From Massilia sp. (GTDB lineage Bacteria > Pseudomonadota > Gammaproteobacteria > Burkholderiales > Burkholderiaceae_D), in the NCBI GenBank assembly GCA_025359245.1, contig JANYGW010000101.1, positions 1 to 57,678 of the forward strand: DNA of 57,678 bases, in the 5' to 3' direction. This document shows, in pieces, positions 1 through 9,916 of the stretch. Both the position numbers and the translations under genes were made by a program. The notes under the pieces are model-generated. The model made no database searches, was not told the DNA's origin, and worked only from the letters and a program-made list of their open reading frames with translations. The first letter of the stretch is position 1, and every line of letters starts with the position of its first letter.

Positions 1-444
1 TCCGTCATGCTCGACGGCGACACCATCTACGAGCGCGAACAGCCGTTCGGCGGCAACCAGCTGACCCAGGACATCGTGCGCGCCTACGGCCTGTCGTTCG
101 AGGATGCCGACGCCAAGAAGAAGAGCGGCGAGCTGCCCGACGGCTATAACGCCGAGCTGCTCCAGCCCTTCCTGGAAAATGCCGCGCTGGAAGTGACGCG
201 CGCGATCCAGTTTTTCTATACGTCCACCCCGTACACCCGCATCGACCAGCTGTTCCTGGCCGGCGGCTGCGCCCAGATCCCCGGCCTGCTCGACATTGTT
301 GCCAGCCGCACCAAGATCTCGAGCGCCGTGGTGTCGCCGTTCAAGGGCATGTCGCTGGGCCCGTCGGTGCGCGAGCAGCAGCTGCGCAGCGAGGCGCCCG
401 CCTATCTTGTCGCCTGCGGGCTGGCCCTGCGGAGGTTTGGCTGA
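1..444 (+). CDS. pilM: Type IV pilus assembly protein PilM, C-terminal part (cut by window start)
   Basis: The open frame runs in from before the window and ends at TGA 442-444. About 147 codons remain of a protein that is usually about 350 residues. PilM is the cytoplasmic actin-like ATPase that docks on the N-terminal tail of PilN and links the inner-membrane pilus complex to its motors. The visible part carries the end of the actin-like fold, including a glycine-rich stretch FLAGGCAQIPGL, typical of the second phosphate-binding region. The stop overlaps the pilN start by one base (TGATG), as in the conserved pilMNOPQ operon. The assignment rests mostly on this context plus the actin-like motif. 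Confidence 0.93.
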   Translation, partial: SVMLDGDTIYEREQPFGGNQLTQDIVRAYGLSFEDADAKKKSGELPDGYNAELLQPFLENAALEVTRAIQFFYTSTPYTRIDQLFLAGGCAQIPGLLDIVASRTKISSAVVSPFKGMSLGPSVREQQLRSEAPAYLVACGLALRRFG

Positions 445-1148
445 TGATCAAAATTAATCTATTACCGCACCGGGAAGCCCGGCGCAAGCACCGCAAGACG
501 GCTTTCATCGCGCTGCTGGCCTTGTCGGCCGCGCTCGGCGTGGTGGTCGTGATGGCGGTCGGCGGCTACAACGCCAGCCGCATCTCGATCCAGAAGTCGC
601 GCAACGAGGTGTTGACCAAGGCCAATGCCGAACTCGACGGCAAGATTGCCGAGATCGCCACGCTGAAGCAGGAAATCGAAGCGCTCAAGGCGCGCCAGCA
701 GGCGGTCGAGGATTTGCAGGGCGACCGCAACCAGCCGGTGTACCTGCTCGAGGAACTGGTGCGCCAGACGCCGCAAGGGGTGTACCTGAAGTCGTTCAAG
801 CAGGAAGGCCAGCGCGTGTCGATGTCCGGCTATGCGCAGTCGCAGGAGCGGGTGGCTGAGCTGTTGCGCAACCTGACCAGCGGCTCGCCGTGGCTGGTGC
901 ATCCGAACCTGATCGAAGTGCGTGCGGAAGCGCTGGCCGGCAGCAAGACCGGCAAGAAGGTCGGCGCCTTCACGCTCGCGGTGGAAATCAAGCGCCAGCG
1001 CGACAAGGATGCCGCGGCACTGCCGGCCGGCGCGGCGCCCGCCAAACCGGGCGCTGCCGCGCCCGCCGCAGCGACGGCCACCCCGGCTACCGTGGCGCCC
1101 GTTGCGCTGCCCGCAGCGGCGCCCGTCGCGCCGCCGGCGAAAAAATAG
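444..1148 (+). CDS. pilN: Type IV pilus inner-membrane protein PilN
   Basis: The 234-residue protein begins MIKINLLPHREARRK, the conserved PilN tail that binds PilM. One membrane segment follows (about residues 20-43), then a periplasmic coiled coil and a small alpha/beta domain. PilN pairs with PilO to form the periplasmic part of the type IV pilus alignment complex. The last 40 residues are an Ala/Pro-rich low-complexity tail (repeats of AAP/VAP), longer than in typical PilN and probably disordered. The start overlaps the pilM stop and pilO follows after 18 bases, so it is one operon. Confidence 0.96.
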   Translation: MIKINLLPHREARRKHRKTAFIALLALSAALGVVVVMAVGGYNASRISIQKSRNEVLTKANAELDGKIAEIATLKQEIEALKARQQAVEDLQGDRNQPVYLLEELVRQTPQGVYLKSFKQEGQRVSMSGYAQSQERVAELLRNLTSGSPWLVHPNLIEVRAEALAGSKTGKKVGAFTLAVEIKRQRDKDAAALPAGAAPAKPGAAAPAAATATPATVAPVALPAAAPVAPPAKK

Positions 1149-1166
1149 CCTAGAACGGACACGACT

Positions 1167-1844
1167 ATGAATATAGACCTGAAGGGGTTCGGCCAATCGC
1201 TGGGCTCGCAATTCCAGAACCTGTCCGGGCGCCCGCCCGGCCAGTGGCCGCTCGCGCCGCGCCTGCTGTGCGGCATCGGCGTCGTGGTGGCGGTGTGCGT
1301 GGGCGGCTATTTTGCCTACTGGAGCAGCCAGTTCGAAGAGCAGGATGCGCTGGCGGCCAAGGAGCTCAAGCTCAAGGAAGAATACCGCGGCAAGGTGGCG
1401 CAGGCGATCAACCTCGACGCCCTCAAGGCGCAGAAAGTGCAGGTCGACATGTACGTCGAGCGCCTGCAGAAGCAGCTGCCGAGCAAGGCCGAGATGGCGG
1501 CGCTGCTGACCGACATCAACCAGGCCGGCGTGGGCCGCGGTCTGACCTTCGACCTGTTCAAGCCCGGCAATGTCGTGGTGCGCGATTACTACGCCGAGCT
1601 GCCGATCGAAATCCGGGTCACCGGCACCTACCATGACGTGGGCGCTTTTGCCAGCGACATGGCCAACCTGCCGCGTATCGTGACCTTGAACAATATGACG
1701 CTGGTGGCCGGCAAGGACGGCATCCTGACGCTCGACGCGGTCGCCAAGACCTTCCGCTACCTGGACGAGGAAGAGGCGAATGCCGCGCGCCAGATGCGGG
1801 CCGAGCGTGACAAAGCCGAACGCGCCAAGAAGGCACAAAAATGA
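1167..1844 (+). CDS. pilO: Type IV pilus inner-membrane protein PilO
   Basis: The 225-residue protein starts MNIDLKGFGQSL. It has one transmembrane helix (about residues 31-50, rich in Val and Gly), a coiled coil and a periplasmic ferredoxin-like domain. The stretch PSKAEMAALLTDINQAG is a recognisable PilO motif. PilO heterodimerises with PilN and contacts PilP. The C-terminus is a charged Lys/Arg/Glu helix. The gene overlaps pilP by four bases (ATGA), implying translational coupling. Confidence 0.96.
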   Translation: MNIDLKGFGQSLGSQFQNLSGRPPGQWPLAPRLLCGIGVVVAVCVGGYFAYWSSQFEEQDALAAKELKLKEEYRGKVAQAINLDALKAQKVQVDMYVERLQKQLPSKAEMAALLTDINQAGVGRGLTFDLFKPGNVVVRDYYAELPIEIRVTGTYHDVGAFASDMANLPRIVTLNNMTLVAGKDGILTLDAVAKTFRYLDEEEANAARQMRAERDKAERAKKAQK

Positions 1845-2386
1845 TGAACATTCGACATTGCCTGGTATTGCTGGTGGGCGCGGCGCTGTTGGCCGGTTGC
1901 AGCGAAAGCGACGTCGCCGAAGTCAATTCGTGGATGGCCGACGTCAAGAAGGATACCCACGTCAACGTGGTGCCGCTGGCCGAACCGAAAACCTTCATTC
2001 CGTTCGCTTACGGCGTGCGCGAACAGATCGATCCTTTCGACCCGAACAAGCTGCTGGCCGAACTGGCGCGCGCCGCCGCCAGCGGTACCAATCCGCTGCG
2101 TCCGGATGCGACGCGGCGCCGCGAATTCCTCGAGACCTTCCCGGTCGACACCATGAAAATGGTGGGCACGATCGACAAGGCCGGGGTCACTTACGGCATG
2201 GTCCAGATCGACCGCGCGGTGTACCAGGTCAAAGCAGGGACACGGCTGGGCCAGAATTTTGGCGTGGTCACAGGCGTGGCCGAGTCGGCCATCAGCATGA
2301 AGGAAACCGTTCAGGACGCCGGCGGCGATTGGGTCGAGCGCACGTCGAAGCTGGAGTTGCAGGAAAGCAAGGAGACCACGAAATGA
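1841..2386 (+). CDS. pilP: Type IV pilus lipoprotein PilP
   Basis: The 181-residue protein has a lipoprotein signal with lipobox LLAGC (Cys at about residue 20). The body is the PilP domain, with PFAYGVREQIDPFDPNKL early on and a small beta domain (MKMVGTIDKAGVTYGMVQID) that binds the PilQ N0 domain. PilP bridges PilN/PilO to the outer-membrane secretin. Its stop overlaps the pilQ ATG (ATGA). Confidence 0.96.
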   Translation: MMNIRHCLVLLVGAALLAGCSESDVAEVNSWMADVKKDTHVNVVPLAEPKTFIPFAYGVREQIDPFDPNKLLAELARAAASGTNPLRPDATRRREFLETFPVDTMKMVGTIDKAGVTYGMVQIDRAVYQVKAGTRLGQNFGVVTGVAESAISMKETVQDAGGDWVERTSKLELQESKETTK

Positions 2387-4569
2387 TCACAATGAGAAAA
2401 AATTTCACCGCCCTGACCGGCCTGGTGGTACGCATGGGCGCCGTCCTGGCCCTGGCCCTCGGCGCCGGCAACGCGCTGGCGCAGGAGAACGCGATCGAAT
2501 CGATCACGGCTCAGCAGCAGGGCAACAACGTGGTGGTCAACATCGCGATGAAAAATGCGCCGACCAAGCTGCCGATCGGTTTTTCGATCACCAACCCGAC
2601 CCGCATCGCGCTCGACTTCGGCGCCACGGCGAACGCGACCGGCAAGACGTCGCAGGACGTCAACATCGCCGACCTGCGCGCCATTAACGTGGTCCAGGCC
2701 GGCGAACGCACGCGCCTGGTGTTCAACCTGAAGCGGCCGCTGTCCTACGCCATGGCGATCGACGGCAAGTCCGTCATCGTCACGGTCGACGCCTCGGGCG
2801 GCACGGCCCAGGCCGTGAACAGCGTCGGCGTGCCGGTCGCGGTGGCGCCGGTGCCGGTGGGGCGCCAGAACCTGCGCAATATCGACTTCCGCAAGGGCGC
2901 GAACTCGGAAGGGCGGGTCGTGGTCGACCTGCCGCACAACCAGGTGGCGGTGGATGTGCGCCAGGCCGGCAATTCGATCATCGTCGATTTCCTGCGCACC
3001 GGCTTGCCCGATACGCTGCGGCGCCGTCTCGACACCACCGATTTCGGCACCCCGGTGTCGCTGATCACCACCGTGCCTCAGGGCGACAATGTGCGCATGA
3101 CGATCGAAGCGCGCGGCATCTGGGAACACACGGTCTACCAGAGCGACACCCAGCTGGTGATCGACGTCAAGCCGATCAAGGAAGACCCGAACAAGCTGGT
3201 CCAGGGTACCCAGGGCTATCGCGGCGAGAAGATCACCTTCAATTTCCAGAACGTGGAAATGCGCGCGGCCCTGCAGTCGATCGCCGACGTGTCGGGCCTG
3301 AACATCATTACCAGCGAGTCGGTCGCCGGCAATCTGACCATGCATTTGAAAGAAGTGCCGTGGGACCAGGCACTCGACGTGATGCTGCGCGCCAAGGGCC
3401 TCGACATGCGCAAGAACGGCACCGTGCTGTGGATCGCGCCCAAGGAAGAACTGCTGACCAAAGAGCGCCAGGAGCTCGAGCAGCTGTCGCAAATCGCCGA
3501 CCTCGAGCCGCTGCGCTCGGAAGCATTCCAGTTGAACTACCAAAAGGCCGAAGCCTTCAGCAGCGTGCTGGGCATCGGCGCCTCCGCCCCCGGTGGCGCC
3601 CCTGGCGGCGGTGGCGGCACCGGCCAGAACCGCATCTTGTCCAAGCGCGGCAGCGCCCTGATCGATGCCCGCACCAACCAGTTGTTCGTCACCGACACCC
3701 CGTCCAAGCTGGACGATATCCGCAAGTTGATCCTCAAGGTCGACGTGCCTTCACGCCAGGTGCTGATCGAAGCGCGCCTGGTGGAGGCGAACGACGGTTT
3801 CAGCCGCAACCTCGGCGCCAAGCTTGGCTTTGCCGACATACGCGGCCTGCGCAACGGCGACGCCGGCTACCAGGTCAACGGCAATGAGCGGGTCGCCATC
3901 GGCGGCAACCTGCAGGGCGTCGGCCAGATCACCGGCCAGACCCCGGACGGCGGCAACGCCTGGTCGAACAGCCAGATGGTCAACCTGCCTGCCGCCGCCA
4001 TCAGCGGCAACCCGGCCGCCACGCTGGCCGCCTCGCTGTTCTCGGCCGCCGCCAACCGTTTCCTGAACCTGGAACTGTCGGCCCTGGAAGCGGATGGCAA
4101 GGGCAAGATCATTTCCAGCCCGCGCGTGGTGACCGAAGACAAGCACACGGCCATGATCGAGCAGGGTATCGAACTGCCTTACCTTGAAGCGAGCGCCAGC
4201 GGCGCGACCTCGGTCTCGTTCAAGAAAGCCAACCTGCGCCTCGAAGTCACACCGCAGATCACGCCGGACGGCAATGTGGTGCTGGACGTGAGCGTGGCCA
4301 AGGATTCGAAGGGCGAGGAGTCGCGCGCCGGTTTTGCGATCAACACGCAGCGCCTGCAAACCAAAGTCATGGTCGAAAATGGCGGCACGGTGGTCCTGGG
4401 CGGCATCTACACCCAGACCCAGACCGACAACGTCAGCAAGGTGCCGCTGTTGGGCGACCTGCCGATCGTCGGCTATCTGTTCAAGACGACCGCGCGCTCG
4501 AATGCGAAAACGGAACTGCTGGTCTTTATCACGCCGAAGATCATCGCCGAACGCGTTTCGACCCGCTAA
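2383..4569 (+). CDS. pilQ: Type IV pilus secretin PilQ
   Basis: PilQ is the outer-membrane secretin ring through which the pilus fibre passes. The frame is open further upstream, but ATG 2383 is chosen because it overlaps the pilP stop and is followed by a signal peptide ending near ALAQE. That gives 728 residues. Two AMIN domains (about residues 35-250) bind peptidoglycan. N0/N1 secretin domains follow (from about 285), then a Gly-rich loop and the C-terminal secretin domain with the typical VPLLGDLPIVGYLF motif near the end. Confidence 0.97.
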   Translation: MITMRKNFTALTGLVVRMGAVLALALGAGNALAQENAIESITAQQQGNNVVVNIAMKNAPTKLPIGFSITNPTRIALDFGATANATGKTSQDVNIADLRAINVVQAGERTRLVFNLKRPLSYAMAIDGKSVIVTVDASGGTAQAVNSVGVPVAVAPVPVGRQNLRNIDFRKGANSEGRVVVDLPHNQVAVDVRQAGNSIIVDFLRTGLPDTLRRRLDTTDFGTPVSLITTVPQGDNVRMTIEARGIWEHTVYQSDTQLVIDVKPIKEDPNKLVQGTQGYRGEKITFNFQNVEMRAALQSIADVSGLNIITSESVAGNLTMHLKEVPWDQALDVMLRAKGLDMRKNGTVLWIAPKEELLTKERQELEQLSQIADLEPLRSEAFQLNYQKAEAFSSVLGIGASAPGGAPGGGGGTGQNRILSKRGSALIDARTNQLFVTDTPSKLDDIRKLILKVDVPSRQVLIEARLVEANDGFSRNLGAKLGFADIRGLRNGDAGYQVNGNERVAIGGNLQGVGQITGQTPDGGNAWSNSQMVNLPAAAISGNPAATLAASLFSAAANRFLNLELSALEADGKGKIISSPRVVTEDKHTAMIEQGIELPYLEASASGATSVSFKKANLRLEVTPQITPDGNVVLDVSVAKDSKGEESRAGFAINTQRLQTKVMVENGGTVVLGGIYTQTQTDNVSKVPLLGDLPIVGYLFKTTARSNAKTELLVFITPKIIAERVSTR

Positions 4570-4591
4570 TACAGTTATCACATCAGGAAAA

Positions 4592-7120
4592 ATGATCATG
4601 TTGCCCAATTTCTTACAACGCACGCTTGCCAAGCCGTGCCAGCTTTTGATGTGCGCCGCGCTCGCCGTAGCGCTGAGCGCGTGCGGCGGCGGCGGCGGCA
4701 GCCCCGGCACCGTCCCGGGCCATACGACGCCGACCGATCCGGGCAGTCCAGGCACGACCACGCCGGTGGTTGAAGCGAGCATTGCCGTGACCATCGTCGA
4801 CGCGGCCGGCGCCAAGGTGACCACGCTGTCCGGCGTCCAGACCGCGACCGTCAAGGCGGTGGTGAAGGACGCCACCGGCGCCCTGGTGCCGAATGCGATC
4901 GTCAAATTTACCGTCGATACTTCGCTGATCGCCTTCACGCCGGTATCGGGCTCGGCCCTGACCGACGCGACCGGCACCGCCAGCGTCACGATCAAGCCGA
5001 TCGATGCGACCGGCGGCGCGGTGGCCATCACGGCCGCCTCCGCGGTCGGCACCAAGGCTGTCACGGCGACCACCAACCTGGCCATCGGCCCTGGCGTGGT
5101 GGTGTTCGAGCCGACCATCGCGATGACCATTGTCGACAATGCCGGCGCCACGGTGAGCACGATCTCGGGCGTCCAGTCGGCTAACGTGCGCGCCCTGGTC
5201 AAGGATGCGACCGGCGCGGTCGCGCCCAATGCCATCGTCACCTTTAGCACGACCGATTCGTCGCTGGTCACGTTTATCCCCGGTTCCGGTTCGGCGCTGT
5301 CGGACGCGACCGGCATGGCGACGATCACCGTCAAGCCGACCTCGGTCCTCGCCTCGGGCGCGGCCGGTATTACTGCCAGTGCCGTCGTCGCTGGCAAGAC
5401 CGCCATCATTTCGGGCAACTTGTCGATCGGCGCCGCCCCGCTGGTAGTGAGCGCGCTGTCCTTCCTGCCTGCGCCAGTCGGCCCCTTGCCTGCCTTCAAC
5501 TCGGCTGCGCTGAACGTTCAGATCACCAGCGGCGGCGCGCCGGCCACGGTATCGACGGGCATCGTCGTGTCGTCGACCTGCATGACCGACGGTACCGCCA
5601 GCGTGGTGCTGGGCCCGATGGGCAACGGCGTTCAGCCGGCGACCTACACCAACAACGGTTGCATCCGCGGCACTGACACCATCACCGTCAGTATCGGCAA
5701 TTCATCCAAGACGATCACGCTCGCGGTTGACGCCGCCAGCATTGGAACGATCCAGTTCGTCGGTTCTGACTTGTCCGGAAAATCGATCGTCCTGAAGGGC
5801 TCCGGCGGCCTGGGTCGCCGTGAATCGGCATTGCTCACATTCAAAGTGCTCGACCAGAACAACACGGGCCTGCCCGGTGTCAGGGTCGACTTTACGGCCT
5901 CGACCAATACCGGCGGCCTGGGCCTTGCGCCTTTGTTCGGCACCACCGATGCCACCGGTCAGGTCAGCACGACCGTCTCGTCCGGAACGATTCCGACGCC
6001 AGTGCGGGTTTTCGCCCAGGCTAGCCGCAATGGCAAGACCATCAGCGGCCTGTCCGATACGCTGATTGTCTCGACCGGTTTGCCGATCCAGAAGGCCATG
6101 TCGCTCAGCGTGGACAGCTACAATATCGAAGGCTTGAGCATTGATGGCGTCAAGGCCAACGTGACGGTCCGCATGGCTGACCAGTACGGCAATCCGATTT
6201 CGGATGACACCGCGGTCAATTTCATCACCGAAGGCGGCGCCATCGGCAGCTCGCATCTGGGGGGCTGCACGACTGTCAACGGCGGTTGCTCGGTCGAGTT
6301 GTCCAGTCAGAATTTCCGGCCACTCAACGGGCGCGTGACCATCCTGGCCTATGTGCAGGGCCTTGAGGACTTCACTGACTTGAATGGTGATGGACAGTAC
6401 AGCTGCACCAGCTTTACTGCACCGGACGGCAACGTTGGCCCCTACCGTCCGCTGATCGACACCTGTGCCGCTGGCGCTGGCGAACCGTTCGTCGACATGG
6501 GCGACCCGTTCCTCGATACAGGCATCCTCGGTCCGATCAGTTTTCCGCACCCAGGTTCTACCTTTGACGGCAGTTATGACCCGCTCAATGGCGACTTGCC
6601 GATCCCGTTTATTCATCCGGTCTTCAGTGCCACGGGCGATCACAAGTGGGGCCTGAACTATATCCGCGCATCGACGGAAATCACGTTCAGTGGTTCAGTG
6701 CCGACCTTTGTGCGCCAAGTCTGCAATGGCGCCACTTGCCGCGATTGGGTGCCAACTGTGCCAGCTGTGCCCGCTTCACCAGGTGTGCCGGCCGTGCCCG
6801 CTGTGCCGAATGACGGCATTGTGAACCAGGTTGCCGGTCTGCACGGTGTCGGCTGCACCGCCCAGACCATCTCCTTCCGCGTGTATGACGTGAACAATAA
6901 TCCCTTGCCCCATAAGACGACTATCGGCGGCGGTGATGCCGACAAGGTCGGTCCAGGGCAGGCCTCTCCTAACATTGTCGGATCGACCACCGCCATCGGG
7001 GGGACTATTCATTCGATGACGATCAAGCCGGACAAGGATTGCTTGCCCGGTTCGTTCTCGGTGGTGCTGGGACTGCCAAGCTTGGTGAGCTATGCCTACG
7101 GTTTCGTAAGCGCTCCATAA
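4592..7120 (+). CDS. Large lipoprotein with bacterial Ig-like (Big_1-type) repeats
   Basis: The start ATG 4592 follows a Shine-Dalgarno-like AGGAAA, giving 842 residues. ATG 4598 is an in-frame alternative. A lipoprotein signal ends ALSAC (Cys31), followed by a Gly/Ser/Pro linker. At least two closely related repeats of about 110 residues follow (roughly 63-172 and 174-285), each beginning with a TIVDxAGAxVxT-type segment and containing VKDATGA. Further divergent Ig-like domains follow (for example about 385-500, with LPGVRVDF). Such domains occur in invasins, intimins and surface adhesins. There is a Pro/Val/Ala-rich stretch near residue 730 and no C-terminal anchor. It lies 22 bases after pilQ and one base before aroK, so it is probably co-transcribed with the pilus genes. 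A pilus-linked or cell-surface adhesin is likely; the exact role is unknown. Confidence 0.8.
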   Translation: MIMLPNFLQRTLAKPCQLLMCAALAVALSACGGGGGSPGTVPGHTTPTDPGSPGTTTPVVEASIAVTIVDAAGAKVTTLSGVQTATVKAVVKDATGALVPNAIVKFTVDTSLIAFTPVSGSALTDATGTASVTIKPIDATGGAVAITAASAVGTKAVTATTNLAIGPGVVVFEPTIAMTIVDNAGATVSTISGVQSANVRALVKDATGAVAPNAIVTFSTTDSSLVTFIPGSGSALSDATGMATITVKPTSVLASGAAGITASAVVAGKTAIISGNLSIGAAPLVVSALSFLPAPVGPLPAFNSAALNVQITSGGAPATVSTGIVVSSTCMTDGTASVVLGPMGNGVQPATYTNNGCIRGTDTITVSIGNSSKTITLAVDAASIGTIQFVGSDLSGKSIVLKGSGGLGRRESALLTFKVLDQNNTGLPGVRVDFTASTNTGGLGLAPLFGTTDATGQVSTTVSSGTIPTPVRVFAQASRNGKTISGLSDTLIVSTGLPIQKAMSLSVDSYNIEGLSIDGVKANVTVRMADQYGNPISDDTAVNFITEGGAIGSSHLGGCTTVNGGCSVELSSQNFRPLNGRVTILAYVQGLEDFTDLNGDGQYSCTSFTAPDGNVGPYRPLIDTCAAGAGEPFVDMGDPFLDTGILGPISFPHPGSTFDGSYDPLNGDLPIPFIHPVFSATGDHKWGLNYIRASTEITFSGSVPTFVRQVCNGATCRDWVPTVPAVPASPGVPAVPAVPNDGIVNQVAGLHGVGCTAQTISFRVYDVNNNPLPHKTTIGGGDADKVGPGQASPNIVGSTTAIGGTIHSMTIKPDKDCLPGSFSVVLGLPSLVSYAYGFVSAP

Positions 7121-7121
7121 G

Positions 7122-8783
7122 TTGAGTTCAGGCAATATCTTCCTGGTAGGGCTGATGGGGGCGGGAAAAACCACCATCGGCCGCATCCTTGCCAGGAAAC
7201 TCGGTAAACGCTTCATCGATTCCGACCACGAGATCGAGGCCCGCACTGGCGCCTCGATCCCGTGGATCTTCGAGATCGAGGGCGAGGCCAGCTTTCGCCG
7301 GCGCGAAGCGGAAGTCATCCGCGACCTGACGGCGCAGGACGGCATCGTCTTGGCCACCGGCGGCGGCGCCGTGCTCGACGCCGACAGCCGCGCCTATCTG
7401 AAACAGCGGGGACGCGTGATTTACCTGCGCGCCAACGTCAGCAGCATCATGCTGCGCACCTCCCACGACAAGAACCGGCCTTTGCTGCAGACGGCCGACC
7501 CGCGCCGCAAGCTCGAGGAGCTGACCGCGCAGCGCGAGCCCCTGTACCGCGAAATCGCCGACCTGGTCATCGACACCGGCCGACCTAACGTACAATCGAT
7601 GGTGCAGACCATTCTGGCGCAGCTCGGCGCGCTGGAGAACTCCGGCGCCGGGCCTGCGCGCAGCCCTGACACCAGCACATCGATGACCGAGCAATCCCGT
7701 ACCCTATTAAACGTCGACCTGGGCGAGCGCAGCTACCCGATCACCATCGGCGCCGGCCTGCTGTCCGACCCGGCCCTGCTGGCCCAGCACATCGCCGGGC
7801 GCAAAGTGGCCATCGTCACCAACACCACGGTCGCCCCGCTGTATCTCGAGCGCGTGGCCGCGCCGCTGCGCGCAGCCGGGCGCGAGGTGATGTCGGTGAT
7901 CCTGCCCGACGGCGAGGAGTACAAGAACTGGGCCAGCCTGATGCAGGTATTCGACGCGCTGCTGGCCAACAAATGCGACCGCAAGACCACGCTGGTGGCG
8001 CTCGGCGGCGGCGTGATCGGCGACCTGACCGGTTTCGCCGCGGCCAGCTACATGCGCGGCGTGCCGTTCGTGCAGATTCCCACCACCTTGCTGTCGCAGG
8101 TCGACTCCTCGGTGGGCGGCAAGACCGGGCTGAACCACCCGCTCGGCAAGAACATGATCGGCGCCTTCTATCAGCCGCGCGCGGTGCTGGCCGATACCGC
8201 CACGCTGGCCACACTGCCCGACCGCGAACTGTCGGCCGGCATGGCCGAGGTAATCAAGCACGGCGCCATCATCGACGCCGTGTTCTTTGACTGGATCGAA
8301 CACAATATCGGCAAGCTGATGGCGCGCGACCAGCAGGCGCTCGCGTATGCGATCTCGCGCTCGTGCGAAATCAAGGCCGATGTGGTGCGCCAGGACGAAC
8401 GCGAAGGCGGCCTGCGCGCCATCCTCAATTTCGGCCATACCTTCGGCCACGCGATCGAAGCGGGCCTGGGCTATGGCCATTGGCTGCACGGCGAGGCGGT
8501 CGGCTGCGGCATGGTGATGGCGGCCGACCTGTCGCAGCGCGCCGGGCTGGTCGATGCGGCCACGGTGGCGCGCGTGCGCGCGCTGGTCGGCGCCGCCGGC
8601 CTGCCGACGATGGCGCCCGACCTGGGCACCGAACGCTGGCTCGAACTGATGGAAGTCGACAAGAAGAACGAGGGCGGGGCGATCAAGTTCATCCTGCTCA
8701 AGCCGCTGGGCGCGCCCAGCATCCAGAACGTTGCGCAGGAACTGCTGCTGGCCACGCTGGCCGCCTGCGTCGGCCCGCAATGA
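7122..8783 (+). CDS. aroKB: Shikimate kinase / 3-dehydroquinate synthase, one reading frame (AroK-AroB fusion)
   Basis: One uninterrupted 553-codon frame encodes two shikimate-pathway enzymes. Residues 1 to about 170 are shikimate kinase (AroK), with P-loop GLMGAGKTT, the DSDHEIE shikimate site and ATGGGAVLD. Residues about 188-553 are 3-dehydroquinate synthase (AroB), with [15 protein letters not shown], the SSVGGKTG motif and zinc-site HTFGHAIE. They catalyse step 5 and step 2 of chorismate synthesis. The start is TTG at 7122, just after the previous stop. The linker (about 7626-7682) contains no stop in this frame. An internal ATG at 7683 (MTEQSRTLL) is where a separate AroB would begin, but no convincing ribosome binding site precedes it. 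I therefore favour a fused bifunctional protein, though separate AroB initiation cannot be excluded. The AroB end overlaps the dgt start (ATGA). Confidence 0.93.
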   Translation: MSSGNIFLVGLMGAGKTTIGRILARKLGKRFIDSDHEIEARTGASIPWIFEIEGEASFRRREAEVIRDLTAQDGIVLATGGGAVLDADSRAYLKQRGRVIYLRANVSSIMLRTSHDKNRPLLQTADPRRKLEELTAQREPLYREIADLVIDTGRPNVQSMVQTILAQLGALENSGAGPARSPDTSTSMTEQSRTLLNVDLGERSYPITIGAGLLSDPALLAQHIAGRKVAIVTNTTVAPLYLERVAAPLRAAGREVMSVILPDGEEYKNWASLMQVFDALLANKCDRKTTLVALGGGVIGDLTGFAAASYMRGVPFVQIPTTLLSQVDSSVGGKTGLNHPLGKNMIGAFYQPRAVLADTATLATLPDRELSAGMAEVIKHGAIIDAVFFDWIEHNIGKLMARDQQALAYAISRSCEIKADVVRQDEREGGLRAILNFGHTFGHAIEAGLGYGHWLHGEAVGCGMVMAADLSQRAGLVDAATVARVRALVGAAGLPTMAPDLGTERWLELMEVDKKNEGGAIKFILLKPLGAPSIQNVAQELLLATLAACVGPQ

Positions 8784-9916
8784 CGCCCGAGCAGTATCTG
8801 GCTCCGTACGCCGCGCATTCGCAGACGGCGCGCGCACGGCGCCACCCCGAGGCGGGGCACGCCTCGCGCAGCGAATTCCAGCGCGACCGCGACCGCATCA
8901 TCCATTGCTCGGCCTTCCGCCGGCTCGAATACAAGACCCAGGTGTTCCTCAATCATGAGGGCGACATGTTCCGCACGCGCCTGACGCACAGCCTCGAAGT
9001 GGCGCAGGTGGGCCGTTCGATGGCGCGCAACCTGCGCCTGAACGAGGACCTGGTCGAAGCGCTGGCGCTGGCCCACGACCTGGGCCACACGCCGTTCGGC
9101 CATGTGGGCCAGGATGTGCTCAACGAATGCATGAAGGACTTCGGCGGCTTCGAACACAACCTGCAAAGCCTGCGCGTGGTCGACACGCTCGAAGAGCATT
9201 ACGGCGCCTTCGACGGCCTGAACCTGATGTTCGACACGCGCGAGGGCATCCTCAAGCACTGTTCGCTGTCCCATGCGAAGGAACTGGGCCCGGTGGCGCA
9301 GCGCTTCATCGACCGCACCCAGCCCACGCTGGAAGCGCAGCTGACCGACCTGGCCGACGAAATCGCCTACAACAGCCACGACATCGACGACGGCTTGCGT
9401 TCCGGGCTGATCACCATTGCGCAGCTGGAGGAAGTCGATTTCTTCGCGCGCCGCTGGCATGAGGTGCAGGCCGCGTATCCGGGCCTGTTGGGCCGGCGCG
9501 CAATCTACGAAACGCTGCGCCGCCTGATCACGGTGCTGGCCGACGACCTGATCGCCACTTCGAGTGCGCTGCTGCAGGACGCCGCGCCGGCCGACGTCGA
9601 TGCGGTGCGCGCCGCGCCGCCATTGATCCGGTTTTCCGACCCGATGCGCAAGGATGCGACCGAACTGAAGCGCTTCCTGCGCCAGAACTTGTACAAGCAC
9701 TATCAGGTCAACCGGATGCGGGTCAAGGCCAGCCGCATCGTGCGCGAGCTGTATGAAGCATTCGTGAGCGAACCGGCGCTGCTGCCGCCCGACTACCAGG
9801 AAAAAACCGGCGACCTGGCGCGCCAGGCGCGCAAGATCGCCGATTACATCGCCGGCATGACCGACCGCTACGCGATTCGCGAGCACCGCCGCATCTTTGC
9901 CATCGACGATTTATAG
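8780..9916 (+). CDS. dgt: Deoxyguanosinetriphosphate triphosphohydrolase-like protein (HD domain)
   Basis: The 378-residue protein starts at ATG 8780, overlapping the aroB stop. The frame extends upstream but that part lies inside aroB. It belongs to the dGTPase-like HD hydrolases, which cleave dNTPs to deoxynucleoside and triphosphate. Metal-binding residues are visible: RLTHSLEV (first His), [11 protein letters not shown] (His-Asp pair) and a later [15 protein letters not shown]. The length fits the short dGTPase-like type 2 group. It is the last gene of the pil-aro operon and meets mutY tail to tail with a six-base overlap. Confidence 0.93.
   Translation: MTPEQYLAPYAAHSQTARARRHPEAGHASRSEFQRDRDRIIHCSAFRRLEYKTQVFLNHEGDMFRTRLTHSLEVAQVGRSMARNLRLNEDLVEALALAHDLGHTPFGHVGQDVLNECMKDFGGFEHNLQSLRVVDTLEEHYGAFDGLNLMFDTREGILKHCSLSHAKELGPVAQRFIDRTQPTLEAQLTDLADEIAYNSHDIDDGLRSGLITIAQLEEVDFFARRWHEVQAAYPGLLGRRAIYETLRRLITVLADDLIATSSALLQDAAPADVDAVRAAPPLIRFSDPMRKDATELKRFLRQNLYKHYQVNRMRVKASRIVRELYEAFVSEPALLPPDYQEKTGDLARQARKIADYIAGMTDRYAIREHRRIFAIDDL

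Noticed and set aside
1780..2382. N-terminal extension of PilQ across pilP
   Set aside because: It overlaps pilP and is out of keeping with a signal peptide at 2383.
462..5499. Long minus-strand frames opposite the pil genes (462-1838, 2311-3543, 3751-5499)
   Set aside because: No recognisable domains or start sites; shadows of pilN to pilQ and the Ig-like lipoprotein.
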